From assembly GCF_900169175.1 (NCBI RefSeq), contig NZ_FXZM01000001.1, forward strand, positions 124,001 through 188,000: a stretch of DNA of 64,000 bases, read 5' to 3'. The notes beneath the pieces were generated by a model. It did no database searches. It saw only the letters and a list, made by a program, of their open reading frames with translations, and had not been told where the DNA came from. The translations under genes and the position numbers were made by a program. Position 1 is the first letter of the stretch, and each line of letters starts with the position of its first letter. This DNA comes from Brevibacterium jeotgali (GTDB taxonomy: Bacteria; Actinomycetota; Actinomycetes; Actinomycetales; Brevibacteriaceae). Of this stretch, positions 41,964-50,994 are shown piece by piece.

Positions 41964-43595
41964 TCACTGCAGCGCCGATGTGAGCCTCATGGCCGAATCC
42001 AGCCAGCGGCGGCCCCACGGACGCTGCTCCCATTCCTCTTCTGTGAGCTCCGAGCTCACAGAGCGGTACTCGTCCATGATCCCGTGGAGGCTCTCCGTGA
42101 TGTCGCCGCCATAGGCCAGCAGGCTCACCTCGTAGTTGAGGCCGAAGGACCGCATATCCATGTTCGACGAGCCCATGACCGAGCAGAGGTCGTCGACCGT
42201 GAAGCACTTCGTGTGCAGCACCTTCGGCGCAGGATAGCGGTAGATCCGCACCCCCGCCTCCAGCAGCGCCTCGTAGTACGAGCTCTGGGCGTGGTCGACC
42301 ATGAACTGGTCGGCCTGCTCGCTCACGTACAGCTCGACCTCCACTCCGCGGTGCGCCGCGGTGATGACTGCGGCGAGCATCGACTCGTCCGGGACGAAGT
42401 AGGGGCTCACGATCCGCAGCCGCTCCTGCGCGAGGTAGACCAGCGACACGAACAGACGGAGGTTCGGGTGGGTGCGGAAGCCCGGACCGGACGGGATCAC
42501 CTGAACCGCGTTGAGCTCCGAATCCGACGGCACGGATGTGACGGACGCACTGTCGGACGATGCCGAGGCCTCGGCTCCGGCTCCGTCGACCGTCGCGGGC
42601 GCGCTCTCCCGGGCCGCGCTCACACCCTTCCCGGACGTGAGCCGCTGCCCGATCGCGGCCTCGCGCTTCTGCAGCCGTTCCTCGTCGTCATATGCCCGGA
42701 TCGACAGGTCCTCCCCCTTCTCGGTGAACCAGTCCGTCACGAACACCGCTTCGAGCGAGGCCACGACCGGGCCGGTGAGCTCGACCATGATGTCGTGCCA
42801 GAGCCGACCGATCTGCGCGTTGCGAGCGCTTCCGTACGAGGCCTCGATCATATTCATCGACCCCATGAAGGCCCGCGTGCCGTCCACGACCATGAGCTTG
42901 CGGTGGTTGCGCAGGTCGACCCGCCGCATCCTGCCCCGAAGCGGCTGGAACGGCAGCATGAGTGACCATTCGATCCCCGCTGCGTCCAACCGCCGCATGA
43001 GCGGGCGGAACCCCGCATACGGCCGCGACCCGAGGTGGTCGAACAGGACGCGGACCGTGACTCCGCGGCCGGCGGCCCGTTCGAGTGCGGCGAGGAACGG
43101 CTCCGTCGTGGAGTCCGCAGTCATGATGTACATGCAGACGTCGACGTAGTCGTCCGCCGCGTCGATCGCCTCGGCCATGACGCGGATGTTCTCCTCGTAG
43201 TCCGTCCGCACACCGTGGTCCGTTCCCGTCACCATCGGCAGGTAGGTCAGGTTCCGGTTGAGTGTCACGAGCCCGCCGAACATCTCCGGCACTCCCAGCG
43301 CCTCCGGCCAGTCGGGGATGTCCGCGGTGCCCTGCCGCAGCCGGGTGTTCGCCTCCTCCTGGATCTTCTCCCGCCTACCCGTGATGTACGGGCTGCCCAG
43401 CAGAAGGAACAGCGGGATCCCGACGAGGGGCAGGAACAGGATCAGGAGCAGCCAGGCGCTCGATGACGACGGTCGCCGGTTCTCCGGGACGACGCCGATC
43501 GCGATCACCTTGATCGTGTAGTCGACGATGAGGATCGTCGACGACAGGATCTGCGCCCAGTCCCATCCGGCGAGGTCGAGTGCGTTGGAGTCCAC
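41964..43595 (-). CDS. cls: Cardiolipin synthase
   Basis: Membrane phospholipase D-type enzyme that makes cardiolipin from phosphatidylglycerol. Two N-terminal helices (about 17-36 and 47-67), then HKD motif 1 HRKLMVVD (231-238) and HKD motif 2 LHTKCFTVDD near residue 478. Between them is a Ser/Ala-rich linker (SAPATVDGAGAEASASSDSA region) longer than usual. The GTG chosen sits six bases after TAGTCT, giving a leaderless transcript; the upstream GTG (two codons earlier) is the alternative. It lies inside the leucine-degradation gene order but has its own promoter, and the carboxylase operon ends upstream of it. Confidence 0.92.
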   Translation of the reverse strand: MDSNALDLAGWDWAQILSSTILIVDYTIKVIAIGVVPENRRPSSSSAWLLLILFLPLVGIPLFLLLGSPYITGRREKIQEEANTRLRQGTADIPDWPEALGVPEMFGGLVTLNRNLTYLPMVTGTDHGVRTDYEENIRVMAEAIDAADDYVDVCMYIMTADSTTEPFLAALERAAGRGVTVRVLFDHLGSRPYAGFRPLMRRLDAAGIEWSLMLPFQPLRGRMRRVDLRNHRKLMVVDGTRAFMGSMNMIEASYGSARNAQIGRLWHDIMVELTGPVVASLEAVFVTDWFTEKGEDLSIRAYDDEERLQKREAAIGQRLTSGKGVSAARESAPATVDGAGAEASASSDSASVTSVPSDSELNAVQVIPSGPGFRTHPNLRLFVSLVYLAQERLRIVSPYFVPDESMLAAVITAAHRGVEVELYVSEQADQFMVDHAQSSYYEALLEAGVRIYRYPAPKVLHTKCFTVDDLCSVMGSSNMDMRSFGLNYEVSLLAYGGDITESLHGIMDEYRSVSSELTEEEWEQRPWGRRWLDSAMRLTSALQ

Positions 43596-43601
43596 GACCA
43601 C

Positions 43602-43607
43602 AGACTA
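43602..43607 (-). promoter_or_regulatory. -10 of cls (leaderless geometry)
   Basis: TAGTCT on minus, exactly six bases before the GTG start. Confidence 0.5.
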
Positions 43608-43633
43608 TGCACTCACTGTGAGAAGTGCTTCAC

Positions 43634-43672
43634 GTGTCCTCGACCGCCCGCAGGCCGAGCGGTCGAGGACAC
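43634..43672 (-). terminator. Terminator of the accD1-accA1-acd operon
   Basis: A perfect 14-bp stem GTGTCCTCGACCGC / GCGGTCGAGGACAC with an 11-nt loop, 18 bp after the acyl-CoA dehydrogenase stop and before the cls promoter. Confidence 0.9.
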
Positions 43673-43689
43673 CCTCACAGCCTCTGCGC

Positions 43690-44862
43690 TCACAGCCCGA
43701 GGTCACGGGCGATGAGCATGAGCTGGACCTCCGTGGTCCCCTCGCCGATCTCCAGGATCTTCGAGTCCCGGTAGTGCCGGGCGACGAGGGACTCGTTCAT
43801 GAAGCCGTACCCGCCGTGCACCTGCGTGGCGTCTCGCGCATTGTCCATCGCCGCCTCGGACGCCACCATCTTCGCGATGGCCGCCTCCTTCTTGAACGGC
43901 AGGCCGGACTCCATCTTCGACGCCGCCGCGTAGTAGGCGGCACGAGCAGACTGCACGCGCGCCTCCATGCGGGCGATCTTGAAGCTGATGCCCTGGTAGT
44001 CGCCGATCGGCTTCCCGAACGCCGTGCGCTCCTTCGCATACTGCACGCTCGCGTCCACGCAGCCCTGCGCCGCGCCCACGGACACGGCGGCGATCGCGAT
44101 GCGACCCTCGTCGAGGATCCGCAGGAAGTTCGCGTAGCCGCGTCCCCGCTCGCCCAGGAGGTTGGCCTCCGGCACGCGCACGCCGTCGAACGTGAGCGGA
44201 TGCGTGTCCGAGGAGTTCCAGCCGACCTTGTCGTAGGCCGGTTCGGGGGTGAAGCCCGGAGTCCCGTTCGGGACGATGATCGTGGAGATCTCCGGCTTCC
44301 GGCTGCCGTCACTGCCCGTCCGCGTGCCGGTCACGGCGGTGGCGGTGACGAACTTCGTGATGTCGGTGCCCGAGTTCGTGATGAACGACTTCGACCCGTT
44401 CACCACCCACTCGCCGTTCTCCAGGACCGCCTTCGTCTTCGTGCCGCCCGCGTCGGATCCTGCCTCGGCCTCCGTGAGCCCGAACGCGGCCAGCCCGCGG
44501 CCGTCGATGACGTGCGGCAGCAGCTCCTGCTTCTGCGCGTCCGTGCCGAACCGGAAGATCGGCATCGCTCCCAGCGACACCCCCGCCTCCAGCGTCATCG
44601 CGAGCGACTGGTTCTCCCGCGCGATCTCCTCGAGCGCCAGGCACAGGGCGAAGTAGTCGCCGCCCATACCGCCGTACTCCTCGGGGAACGGCAGGCCGAA
44701 CAGCCCCATGTCGCCCATCTGCTCGACGAGCGCGTACGGGAACTCGTGCTTCGCATCGAGCTGGGCACTCACCGGCGCGACCTCACCGTCGGTGAACGTC
44801 GCGACGGTCCGTCGCAGGGTCTCGTACTCTTCGGGCAGCATGCCCGGAACGAACACGGTCAT
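43690..44862 (-). CDS. Acyl-CoA dehydrogenase (probable isovaleryl-CoA dehydrogenase, FadE19-like)
   Basis: A 390-aa flavoprotein that oxidises a short acyl-CoA. Motifs: FGLTEAEAGSDAGGTKT (FAD-binding), NGSKSFITNSG, DKVGWNSSDTHPLTFDGVRVPEANLLGE, and the C-terminal RDATQVHGGYGFMNESLVARHYRDSKILEIGEGTTEVQ. Cluster order with AccA1/AccD1 points to isovaleryl-CoA, hence leucine breakdown, as for FadE19. ATG start with GGAGGAG upstream; 38 bp after accA1. Confidence 0.92.
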   Translation of the reverse strand: MTVFVPGMLPEEYETLRRTVATFTDGEVAPVSAQLDAKHEFPYALVEQMGDMGLFGLPFPEEYGGMGGDYFALCLALEEIARENQSLAMTLEAGVSLGAMPIFRFGTDAQKQELLPHVIDGRGLAAFGLTEAEAGSDAGGTKTKAVLENGEWVVNGSKSFITNSGTDITKFVTATAVTGTRTGSDGSRKPEISTIIVPNGTPGFTPEPAYDKVGWNSSDTHPLTFDGVRVPEANLLGERGRGYANFLRILDEGRIAIAAVSVGAAQGCVDASVQYAKERTAFGKPIGDYQGISFKIARMEARVQSARAAYYAAASKMESGLPFKKEAAIAKMVASEAAMDNARDATQVHGGYGFMNESLVARHYRDSKILEIGEGTTEVQLMLIARDLGL

Positions 44863-44900
44863 AGCGTCTCCTCCATGGTTCTTCGCGGTCACGTCGCCGC

Positions 44901-47000
44901 TCACTCCCTCGTGGCCTGCACCGCGGCGTCCTGCAGGACCGCGTCGGCGGCTGCGCCGGATTCGATCCCGGTGCCGGCGTCTGCGCCGGCTTCCGCGTCC
45001 TCCGGGACGATGACGGCCAGCACCTCGTCCAGCGCCACCTGCGCGCCCTGCACGGTGCTCAGCTGCACGACGCCGTCAGCGGGTGCGGTCAGCACGTGCT
45101 CCATCTTCATCGCCTCGACGACGACGACCGGCTGCCCCGTCACGACGGTCTCCCCGTCCTCAGCGCGGAGGCCGGTGACCGAGCCCGGCATGGGGGCCAG
45201 GACCTCGGCCCCGGCCGCTGCCGCACCGATCGCCGTGTCCGCCCGTGGTCGGGTGAGCTGTGCGAGTCCCGCGTTCGTGCGCACCCACAGGGTGCGGCCG
45301 TCCGCCGAGGCCCACACCCGTCCGGTGACCTGCTCACCCTCCAGCGTGAGCCGGAGGGTGCTGCCCGCACCCGGGGCCCCGATGACTGAGCCGGAAGCGG
45401 CCCCGCTGCGGTCCGCAGCATTCCCGCGCGCCCGCACCGGCGGGTGCAGGAACTCCACGTCGTGGCGCTCTCCGCGGTGGACGAGCGGGACGACTGTCCG
45501 TGCTGGTGCGACGCCGCGCCAGCCGCTTCCATCGGCCCACATGCCGACCGGCTCGCCCGCGATGTGGGAGTCGGTCGCCCGATCTGCTTCCGCAGCCGCG
45601 ACGTGTGCGGCGGCGAGCTGCAGCGCAGCGGGGTCGACGGCCTCGGCGAGGTCGTCCTCCGTCATCGCATCGATGAGACCCGTGTGCAGATCGCCTGCGA
45701 CGACCTCCGGCATCTCCAGGAGGGTCTGGAGGAATCCGATGTTCGTGACGATGCCCGGTACGGCGGACCCGGCCAGTGCGGTGCGCGTGCGCGCGACGGC
45801 CTCCTGCCGGTCCCGGGCTGTGACGATGAGCTTCGCGATCATCGGGTCGTAGTCGCTCACGATCCGCTGACCGGGCTCCAGTCCGGCGTCCACGCGGATG
45901 CCCTCACCCGTGGGGAAGGAGACGTCCAGCGCGGTGCCGCCCGTGGGCAGGAAGCCGCGAGCCGGGTCCTCCGCATAGATGCGGGCCTCGATCGAATGGC
46001 CGGTGAGCGTGACGTCGTCCTGCGCGAGGGCCAGCTGCTGGCCGGCTCCGATCCGCAGCTGCCATTCGACGAGGTCGACTCCGGTGACCTGTTCGGTGAC
46101 AGGGTGCTCGACCTGGAGGCGGGTGTTCATCTCCATGAAGAAGAACTCGTCCGGATTGTCCGCGGACACGATGAACTCGACCGTGCCCGCACCGCGGTAG
46201 TCGACGGACTTCGCGGTGTCGACGGCAGCCTGCCCGATGCGGGCGCGGGTGGCCTCGTCGAGCAGTGCGCTGGGCGCCTCCTCGATGACCTTCTGGTGGC
46301 GGCGCTGCAGCGAGCACTCGCGCTCCCCCAGGTGGATGACGTTCCCGTGCTCATCGGCGAGCACCTGCACCTCGATGTGGCGCGGAGTGAGCACCAGCCG
46401 CTCGAGGAAGAGGGTGTCGTCGCCGAAGCTGCCCGCGGCCTCACGGCGGGCAGAGGCCAGCGCCTCTGCCAGATCGGCGGGATCGTGGACCTCGCGCATC
46501 CCCTTGCCGCCGCCGCCGGCCGAGGGCTTCACGAGGATGGGGAAGCCGACCTCGTCCGCGCGCGCGATCAGCTGCTCATCGGTGAGGCCGGGTTCCGCGA
46601 CTCCGGGGACCAGGGGCACGCCGCGTGCCGCGACAGCCCGCTTCGCGGAGATCTTGTCGCCCATGACGTCGATCGACGCCGCGGTAGGACCCAGGAAGAC
46701 GATCCCCTCCTCCTCGAGGCGGCGGGCGAATGCCGCGTTCTCGGAGAGGAAGCCGTAGCCGGGGTGGACCGCCTGGGCGCCCGTGGCCCTGACCGCAGCG
46801 ACGACGCGCTCGATATCGAGGTAGGACTGGGCCGCCGGGGCGGGCCCCAGTCGGTGGGCGACGTCCGCGGCCCTGGTGTGCGCGGCATCGGCGTCCGCGT
46901 CGGAGTAGACGGCGACGGTCTCGATGCCGAGGGCGCGGCAGGTGCGGATGACGCGCAGAGCGATCTCGCCGCGATTGGCGATGAGGATCCTGGTGAACAT
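44901..47000 (-). CDS. accA1: Acyl-CoA carboxylase alpha subunit (biotin carboxylase/BCCP), AccA1-like
   Basis: Carries biotin and ATP-dependently carboxylates it for the beta subunit. Biotin carboxylase domain from MFTRILIANRGEIA, with the Gly-rich ATP loop GGGGKGM, the HIEVQVLADEHGNVIHLGERECSLQRRHQKVIEEAPS and MEMNTRLQVEHPVTE segments; the biotinyl domain is at the C-terminus with EAMKMEH (biotin Lys at about residue 631). A 45-residue Ala/Glu tail follows the BCCP. ATG start; a GTG three codons upstream overlaps the accD1 stop. Pairs with accD1 as probable 3-methylcrotonyl-CoA carboxylase. Confidence 0.93.
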   Translation of the reverse strand: MFTRILIANRGEIALRVIRTCRALGIETVAVYSDADADAAHTRAADVAHRLGPAPAAQSYLDIERVVAAVRATGAQAVHPGYGFLSENAAFARRLEEEGIVFLGPTAASIDVMGDKISAKRAVAARGVPLVPGVAEPGLTDEQLIARADEVGFPILVKPSAGGGGKGMREVHDPADLAEALASARREAAGSFGDDTLFLERLVLTPRHIEVQVLADEHGNVIHLGERECSLQRRHQKVIEEAPSALLDEATRARIGQAAVDTAKSVDYRGAGTVEFIVSADNPDEFFFMEMNTRLQVEHPVTEQVTGVDLVEWQLRIGAGQQLALAQDDVTLTGHSIEARIYAEDPARGFLPTGGTALDVSFPTGEGIRVDAGLEPGQRIVSDYDPMIAKLIVTARDRQEAVARTRTALAGSAVPGIVTNIGFLQTLLEMPEVVAGDLHTGLIDAMTEDDLAEAVDPAALQLAAAHVAAAEADRATDSHIAGEPVGMWADGSGWRGVAPARTVVPLVHRGERHDVEFLHPPVRARGNAADRSGAASGSVIGAPGAGSTLRLTLEGEQVTGRVWASADGRTLWVRTNAGLAQLTRPRADTAIGAAAAGAEVLAPMPGSVTGLRAEDGETVVTGQPVVVVEAMKMEHVLTAPADGVVQLSTVQGAQVALDEVLAVIVPEDAEAGADAGTGIESGAAADAVLQDAAVQATRE

Positions 47001-47005
47001 GTGCC

Positions 47006-48616
47006 TCACATCCTGAAGACGCCGTAGCCGGAAGCGGCCAGCGGTCGTTCGAGTGGGGAGAAGCGCGCGGCCTCGAGGGCGAGTGCGAGCACGCGACGGG
47101 TGTCGGCGGGGGCGATGATGCCGTCATCCCACAGTCGGGCAGTCGAGTAGTAGGGGTTGCCCTGGTCCTCGTACTGCTGGCGGATGGGATCCTTGAAGGA
47201 CTCCTCGTCCTCTGTGGACCAGTCCTCGCCGCGGCCGGCGATCTGGTCGCGCTTCACGGTCGCGAGCACGCTCGCGGCCTGTTCGCCGCCCATGACGGAG
47301 ATGCGGGCGTTCGGCCACATCCAGAGGAAGCGCGGCGAGTAGGCCCGACCGCACATCGAGTAGTTTCCGGCACCGAAGCTGCCGCCGATGACGACGGTGA
47401 ACTTCGGCACGCGGGCCGTCGCGACGGCGTTGACCATCTTCGCGCCGTGCTTCGCGATCCCGGCGGCTTCGTAGTCGCGGCCGACCATGAAGCCGGAGAT
47501 GTTCTGGAGGAACACCAGAGGAGTGGAGCGCTGGTCGCACAGCTCGATGAAGTGCGCGCCCTTCATCGCGGACTCCCCGAAGAGGATGCCGTTGTTCGCG
47601 ATGATGCCCACGGGGTGTCCGTCGATGCGGGCGAAGCCGGTGACGAGGGTGGTGCCGTACTCGGCCTTGAACTCGTGGAATTCTGAGGCATCGACGAGGC
47701 GGGCGATGACCTCGCGCACGTCGTAGGGCACCTTCGAGTCGACGGGGACGACCGCGGTGATCTCATCCGGGTCGTGGGCGGGCGCCTGCGGCTCCGCACG
47801 ATCCCATGCCGGGGCGTGGCGGGGGCCGAAGGTGGCGACGATGTCGCGGAGGATCTCCAGCGCGTGCTCGTCGTTCGCCGCGAGGTGGTCCGTGACGCCG
47901 GAGGTGCGGGAATGCAGCGCGCCGCCGCCCAGCTCCTCAGCCGTGACGACCTCACCGGTCGCGGCCTTCACGAGCGGGGGGCCGCCCAGGAAGATCGTGC
48001 CCTGCTCGTTCACGATGACTGACTCGTCTGCCATCGCCGGCACGTAGGCGCCGCCTGCGGTGCAGGAGCCCATGACCGCTGCCAGCTGCGGAATGCCCGC
48101 GGCGGACAGCGTCGCCTGGTTGAAGAAGATGCGGCCGAAGTGGTCGCGGTCGGGGAACACATCGTCCTGATTGGGGAGGTTCGCACCGCCGGAATCGACG
48201 AGGTAGAGGCACGGCAGGTTGTTCTGCTGCGCGATCTCCTGCGCCCGCAGGTGCTTCTTCACCGTCACCGGGTAGTACGTGCCGCCCTTGACGGTCGCAT
48301 CGTTCGCGACGATGACGCAGAGCCGGCCGGAGATCAGCCCCATGCCGGTGATGATGCCGGCCCCCGGTGACGCGTCGTCGTACATCCCGTTCGCCGCCAG
48401 TGCGGAGAACTCGAGGAACGGACTGCCGGGGTCCAGCAGTCCTTCCACGCGATCGCGCGGCAGCAGCTTGCCGCGATCCAGGTGCCTCTGCCGCGAGGAC
48501 TCCGACCCGCCCAGTGCGGTCGCCGCGGTGCGCTGCCCCAGTTCATCGAGCAGCTGCGCGTGCGCCTGGGTGTGGGGTGAAGTCTGCGGATCGACCGGCG
48601 AGCCGATGGAACGCAT
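47006..48616 (-). CDS. accD1: Acyl-CoA carboxylase beta subunit (probable 3-methylcrotonyl-CoA carboxylase), AccD1-like
   Basis: Transfers CO2 from biotin to the acyl-CoA. 536-aa carboxyltransferase with N- and C-terminal crotonase-like halves. Motifs: [65 protein letters not shown] and [41 protein letters not shown]. The latter two are characteristic of methylcrotonyl-CoA carboxylase beta chains. ATG with GGAGGAG upstream; first gene of the operon, divergent from the TetR gene. Confidence 0.93.
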   Translation of the reverse strand: MRSIGSPVDPQTSPHTQAHAQLLDELGQRTAATALGGSESSRQRHLDRGKLLPRDRVEGLLDPGSPFLEFSALAANGMYDDASPGAGIITGMGLISGRLCVIVANDATVKGGTYYPVTVKKHLRAQEIAQQNNLPCLYLVDSGGANLPNQDDVFPDRDHFGRIFFNQATLSAAGIPQLAAVMGSCTAGGAYVPAMADESVIVNEQGTIFLGGPPLVKAATGEVVTAEELGGGALHSRTSGVTDHLAANDEHALEILRDIVATFGPRHAPAWDRAEPQAPAHDPDEITAVVPVDSKVPYDVREVIARLVDASEFHEFKAEYGTTLVTGFARIDGHPVGIIANNGILFGESAMKGAHFIELCDQRSTPLVFLQNISGFMVGRDYEAAGIAKHGAKMVNAVATARVPKFTVVIGGSFGAGNYSMCGRAYSPRFLWMWPNARISVMGGEQAASVLATVKRDQIAGRGEDWSTEDEESFKDPIRQQYEDQGNPYYSTARLWDDGIIAPADTRRVLALALEAARFSPLERPLAASGYGVFRM

Positions 48617-48703
48617 GAGTCTCCTCCGAATCAGGTGTGCACGACGCCCGCGCGGGTTCAGCAGGACCAGCAGGTCCGGAGCGACGGCTTCATCGACACA
48701 CTC

Positions 48704-48721
48704 AGTTAACAATGATTAACT
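48704..48721. promoter_or_regulatory. Palindromic operator between accD1 and the TetR gene
   Basis: AGTTAACAATGATTAACT: the arms AGTTAA and TTAACT are exact inverse complements around six bases. It sits 30 bp before the TetR start and 88 bp before accD1, in the only AT-rich stretch of the gap, and overlaps a possible -35 (TTAACA). Confidence 0.6.
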
Positions 48722-48750
48722 GATGTGATGATAGCCCGGAAGGAGCCGAC

Positions 48751-49419
48751 GTGACAAGGCGCACAGAGAGTCTCTCCGCGGACGGAACGAGCGCCCCGGC
48801 CCGGACAGGGACCTCGCCGGACCCAGCGAACTCCGCGGCTCCGGCGAACAGCCGCGAGGCCGCGAAGGCCGAGCGCCGCCGGCTGCTGCTCGGCTCCGCG
48901 AAGCAGCAGTTCGCGCGCTTCGGATTCCGCGCGGTCCGCCTGGGCGACATCGGGCAGGGCGCAGGGGTGTCCGGGCCCGCCGTCTACCGGCACTTCGAGT
49001 CGAAGGAGGCCGTGCTCACCGAACTGCTCGTCGGCATCTCCGAGTACCTGCACACAGGCGGTGAGCGGATCATCGCGGCGGGCAGACCTCCCCAGCGCAC
49101 CCTGAGTGACCTCATCGACTTCCACGTGGACTTCGCGCTCACCGAACCGGAGCTCATCCGCATCCAGGACCGCGACCTCGATTCCCTCCCCGACGCGGAG
49201 CGTCGCAGCGTGCGCCGACTGCAGCGCCAGTACGTCACGGCCTGGGCCGGCGTCGTGCGGGCCAACAATCCGGGGCTGACCGAGCAGGAGGCGACGGTCC
49301 GCGTCCACGCACTCTTCGGCATGGTGAACTCGACGCCGCACCTCAGCAGGCGGCTGCCCGCCGAGGTCGTGGCGACGCAGCTGCGGGCCTCGGCGAGGTC
49401 CGCACTCGGGGTGGAGTGA
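48751..49419 (+). CDS. TetR-family regulator of the leucine-degradation cluster
   Basis: A 222-aa repressor. Disordered N-terminus (1-35), then the TetR helix-turn-helix (LLLGSAKQQFARFGFRAVRLGDIGQGAGVSGPAVYRHFESKEAVLTELL) and a helical ligand domain. In the mycobacterial cluster a TetR gene (Rv2506) is likewise divergent from the accA1/accD1 genes. GTG start with AAGGAG upstream. A palindrome in the gap is the likely operator; the ligand is probably an acyl-CoA (inference). Confidence 0.9.
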   Translation: MTRRTESLSADGTSAPARTGTSPDPANSAAPANSREAAKAERRRLLLGSAKQQFARFGFRAVRLGDIGQGAGVSGPAVYRHFESKEAVLTELLVGISEYLHTGGERIIAAGRPPQRTLSDLIDFHVDFALTEPELIRIQDRDLDSLPDAERRSVRRLQRQYVTAWAGVVRANNPGLTEQEATVRVHALFGMVNSTPHLSRRLPAEVVATQLRASARSALGVE

Positions 49420-49437
49420 GCCCGACGAGAGTGCGCC

Positions 49438-50169
49438 TCAGAAGTCGATCGTCTCCCACCCGCGACGCTGCGGCTGCCGCAGCTCGTCCTTCGATCGATA
49501 GACGATGTAGGGGCGCGTGAGGAAGCCCAGCGGCACCGTGAACACATGCACGAGTCGGGTGAACGGCCACAGCGCGAACAGCAGGATCGCGGTGAACACG
49601 TGGGTCTGGAAGCCCGGCGGAGCCGCGGCCATGAGCGCCGCGTCGGGCTGGAACGCCCAGAACTGCCGGAACCACACTGAGATCCCCTCGCGGTAGTCGT
49701 AATGCCCGATCGCCGACTCCACGATCGTGGAGTACGTGCCGGCGAGGATCGTCACCGCGAGCATCAGGTACATGAGCTTGTCGAGCTTGGTCGTTGCTCC
49801 GAAGACGCGGTTGTTCGTGCGCCTCCGATAGATGAGGATGGCCAGTCCGCCCACCGTCGCGGCCGCAGCGCCGAGCCCGACGGTGATCGCCATGAAGTGG
49901 TACATGCCGTCTGTCACGCCGACCGCCGCGGTCCATGTCTTGGGGATGCCCAGACCGACGACGTGCCCCAGGAACACGAAGATGACGCCATAGTGGAAGA
50001 GCGGTGAGCCGACGCGGAGGAGCTTCGATTCGTATATCTGACTCGATCGCGTGGTCCATCCGAAGCGGTCGTAGCGATAGCGCCAGATGTGGCCCAGCAC
50101 GAAGACCGCCAGTGCGAGGTAGGGGACGATGACCCACATGACTGTGGCGAGCGCCGAGGGGGAACTCAT
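49438..50169 (-). CDS. narI: Respiratory nitrate reductase gamma subunit (cytochrome b)
   Basis: Membrane anchor that takes electrons from quinol through two b hemes to NarH. 243 aa with five helices and His ligands in FHYGVIFVFLGHVVGLG and in TRLVHVFTVP; MYHF is near the second heme. Last gene of the narK-narGHJI operon; its ATG overlaps the narJ stop (ATGA). Only 18 bp separate it from the converging TetR gene. Confidence 0.96.
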   Translation of the reverse strand: MSSPSALATVMWVIVPYLALAVFVLGHIWRYRYDRFGWTTRSSQIYESKLLRVGSPLFHYGVIFVFLGHVVGLGIPKTWTAAVGVTDGMYHFMAITVGLGAAAATVGGLAILIYRRRTNNRVFGATTKLDKLMYLMLAVTILAGTYSTIVESAIGHYDYREGISVWFRQFWAFQPDAALMAAAPPGFQTHVFTAILLFALWPFTRLVHVFTVPLGFLTRPYIVYRSKDELRQPQRRGWETIDF

Positions 50170-50993
50170 CTCTGCAGACCTTTCACATCGCTGAGCGGGA
50201 TGAATGTCGTCCCGCCCGGGGCCGGATCCGTGAACGAAGACGCCGGCGGTCCCGCCGGGTCGATGGCGTACGGACTCATGTCCGCAGGCGGCATGTCGGC
50301 GGAACCGTCCTCATAGCCGTAGCCGGTGAGCCCCACGAACTCCTCCTGCACTCCCTCCGCGATGAGGCGGTCGACAGCACGGATGTCATCGCCGTCGAGC
50401 GCGGGCAGGGTCGCGCAGACGGCCCGGAGCACACCGGCCCACGATGATCCGGTCTCGTCCAGGTGGATCCGGAGCAGTTCGAGGCCCGCACGGTTCGACA
50501 GGAGGATCGACACTCCTCGGTGGAGGTCATGGGCGGCACCGAATTCGAGCACGTACGCGAGGTGGTCCGGCAGCTCGTCGTCGGACACCTCGAGACCGGC
50601 CTCCCGGTAGGTCTGCTTGATGTCCAGCAGTGCCATCCCCCGCTTCCGGGTGTCGCCGTTGGTGAAGTACGTGAGGTAAAGGCAGCCGCGCCGGCGGGTG
50701 TCGAAGGTCTCCACATACTCCGCTCGGATCGTCTCCGGGTCCGTCTCGCGAACGCTGCGGGCTGCGTCGAGTAGGTCTGCGGAGACCCCGGCCGGAAGGG
50801 TTCCCGCAAGCTGCTCGATGAGGTCCAGTCGCTCGACGACCGCGTCGTCGGGGTAGCCGACGAGCCACGAAGCTGTCAGCCAGGTGGCGCGCACCTGATC
50901 ATCGGTGAGAGGGACCGCGGTCTCCAGCTGACCGTCCGCCGCGGCGCGCGCCCGCTCCTTCCACTTCTTGAGGAACGCCAGGGGTACGAACAT
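50166..50993 (-). CDS. narJ: Nitrate reductase molybdenum-cofactor assembly chaperone NarJ
   Basis: Dedicated chaperone that keeps NarGH soluble and helps insert the Mo cofactor. 275 aa, helical, with SWLVGYPDD, YVETFDTRRRGCLYLTYFTNGDTRKRG and LPDHLAYVLEFGA in family order. An acidic, Pro-rich C-terminal tail is an actinobacterial feature. The start lies one base after the narH stop. Confidence 0.94.
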   Translation of the reverse strand: MFVPLAFLKKWKERARAAADGQLETAVPLTDDQVRATWLTASWLVGYPDDAVVERLDLIEQLAGTLPAGVSADLLDAARSVRETDPETIRAEYVETFDTRRRGCLYLTYFTNGDTRKRGMALLDIKQTYREAGLEVSDDELPDHLAYVLEFGAAHDLHRGVSILLSNRAGLELLRIHLDETGSSWAGVLRAVCATLPALDGDDIRAVDRLIAEGVQEEFVGLTGYGYEDGSADMPPADMSPYAIDPAGPPASSFTDPAPGGTTFIPLSDVKGLQR

Positions 50994-50994
50994 G

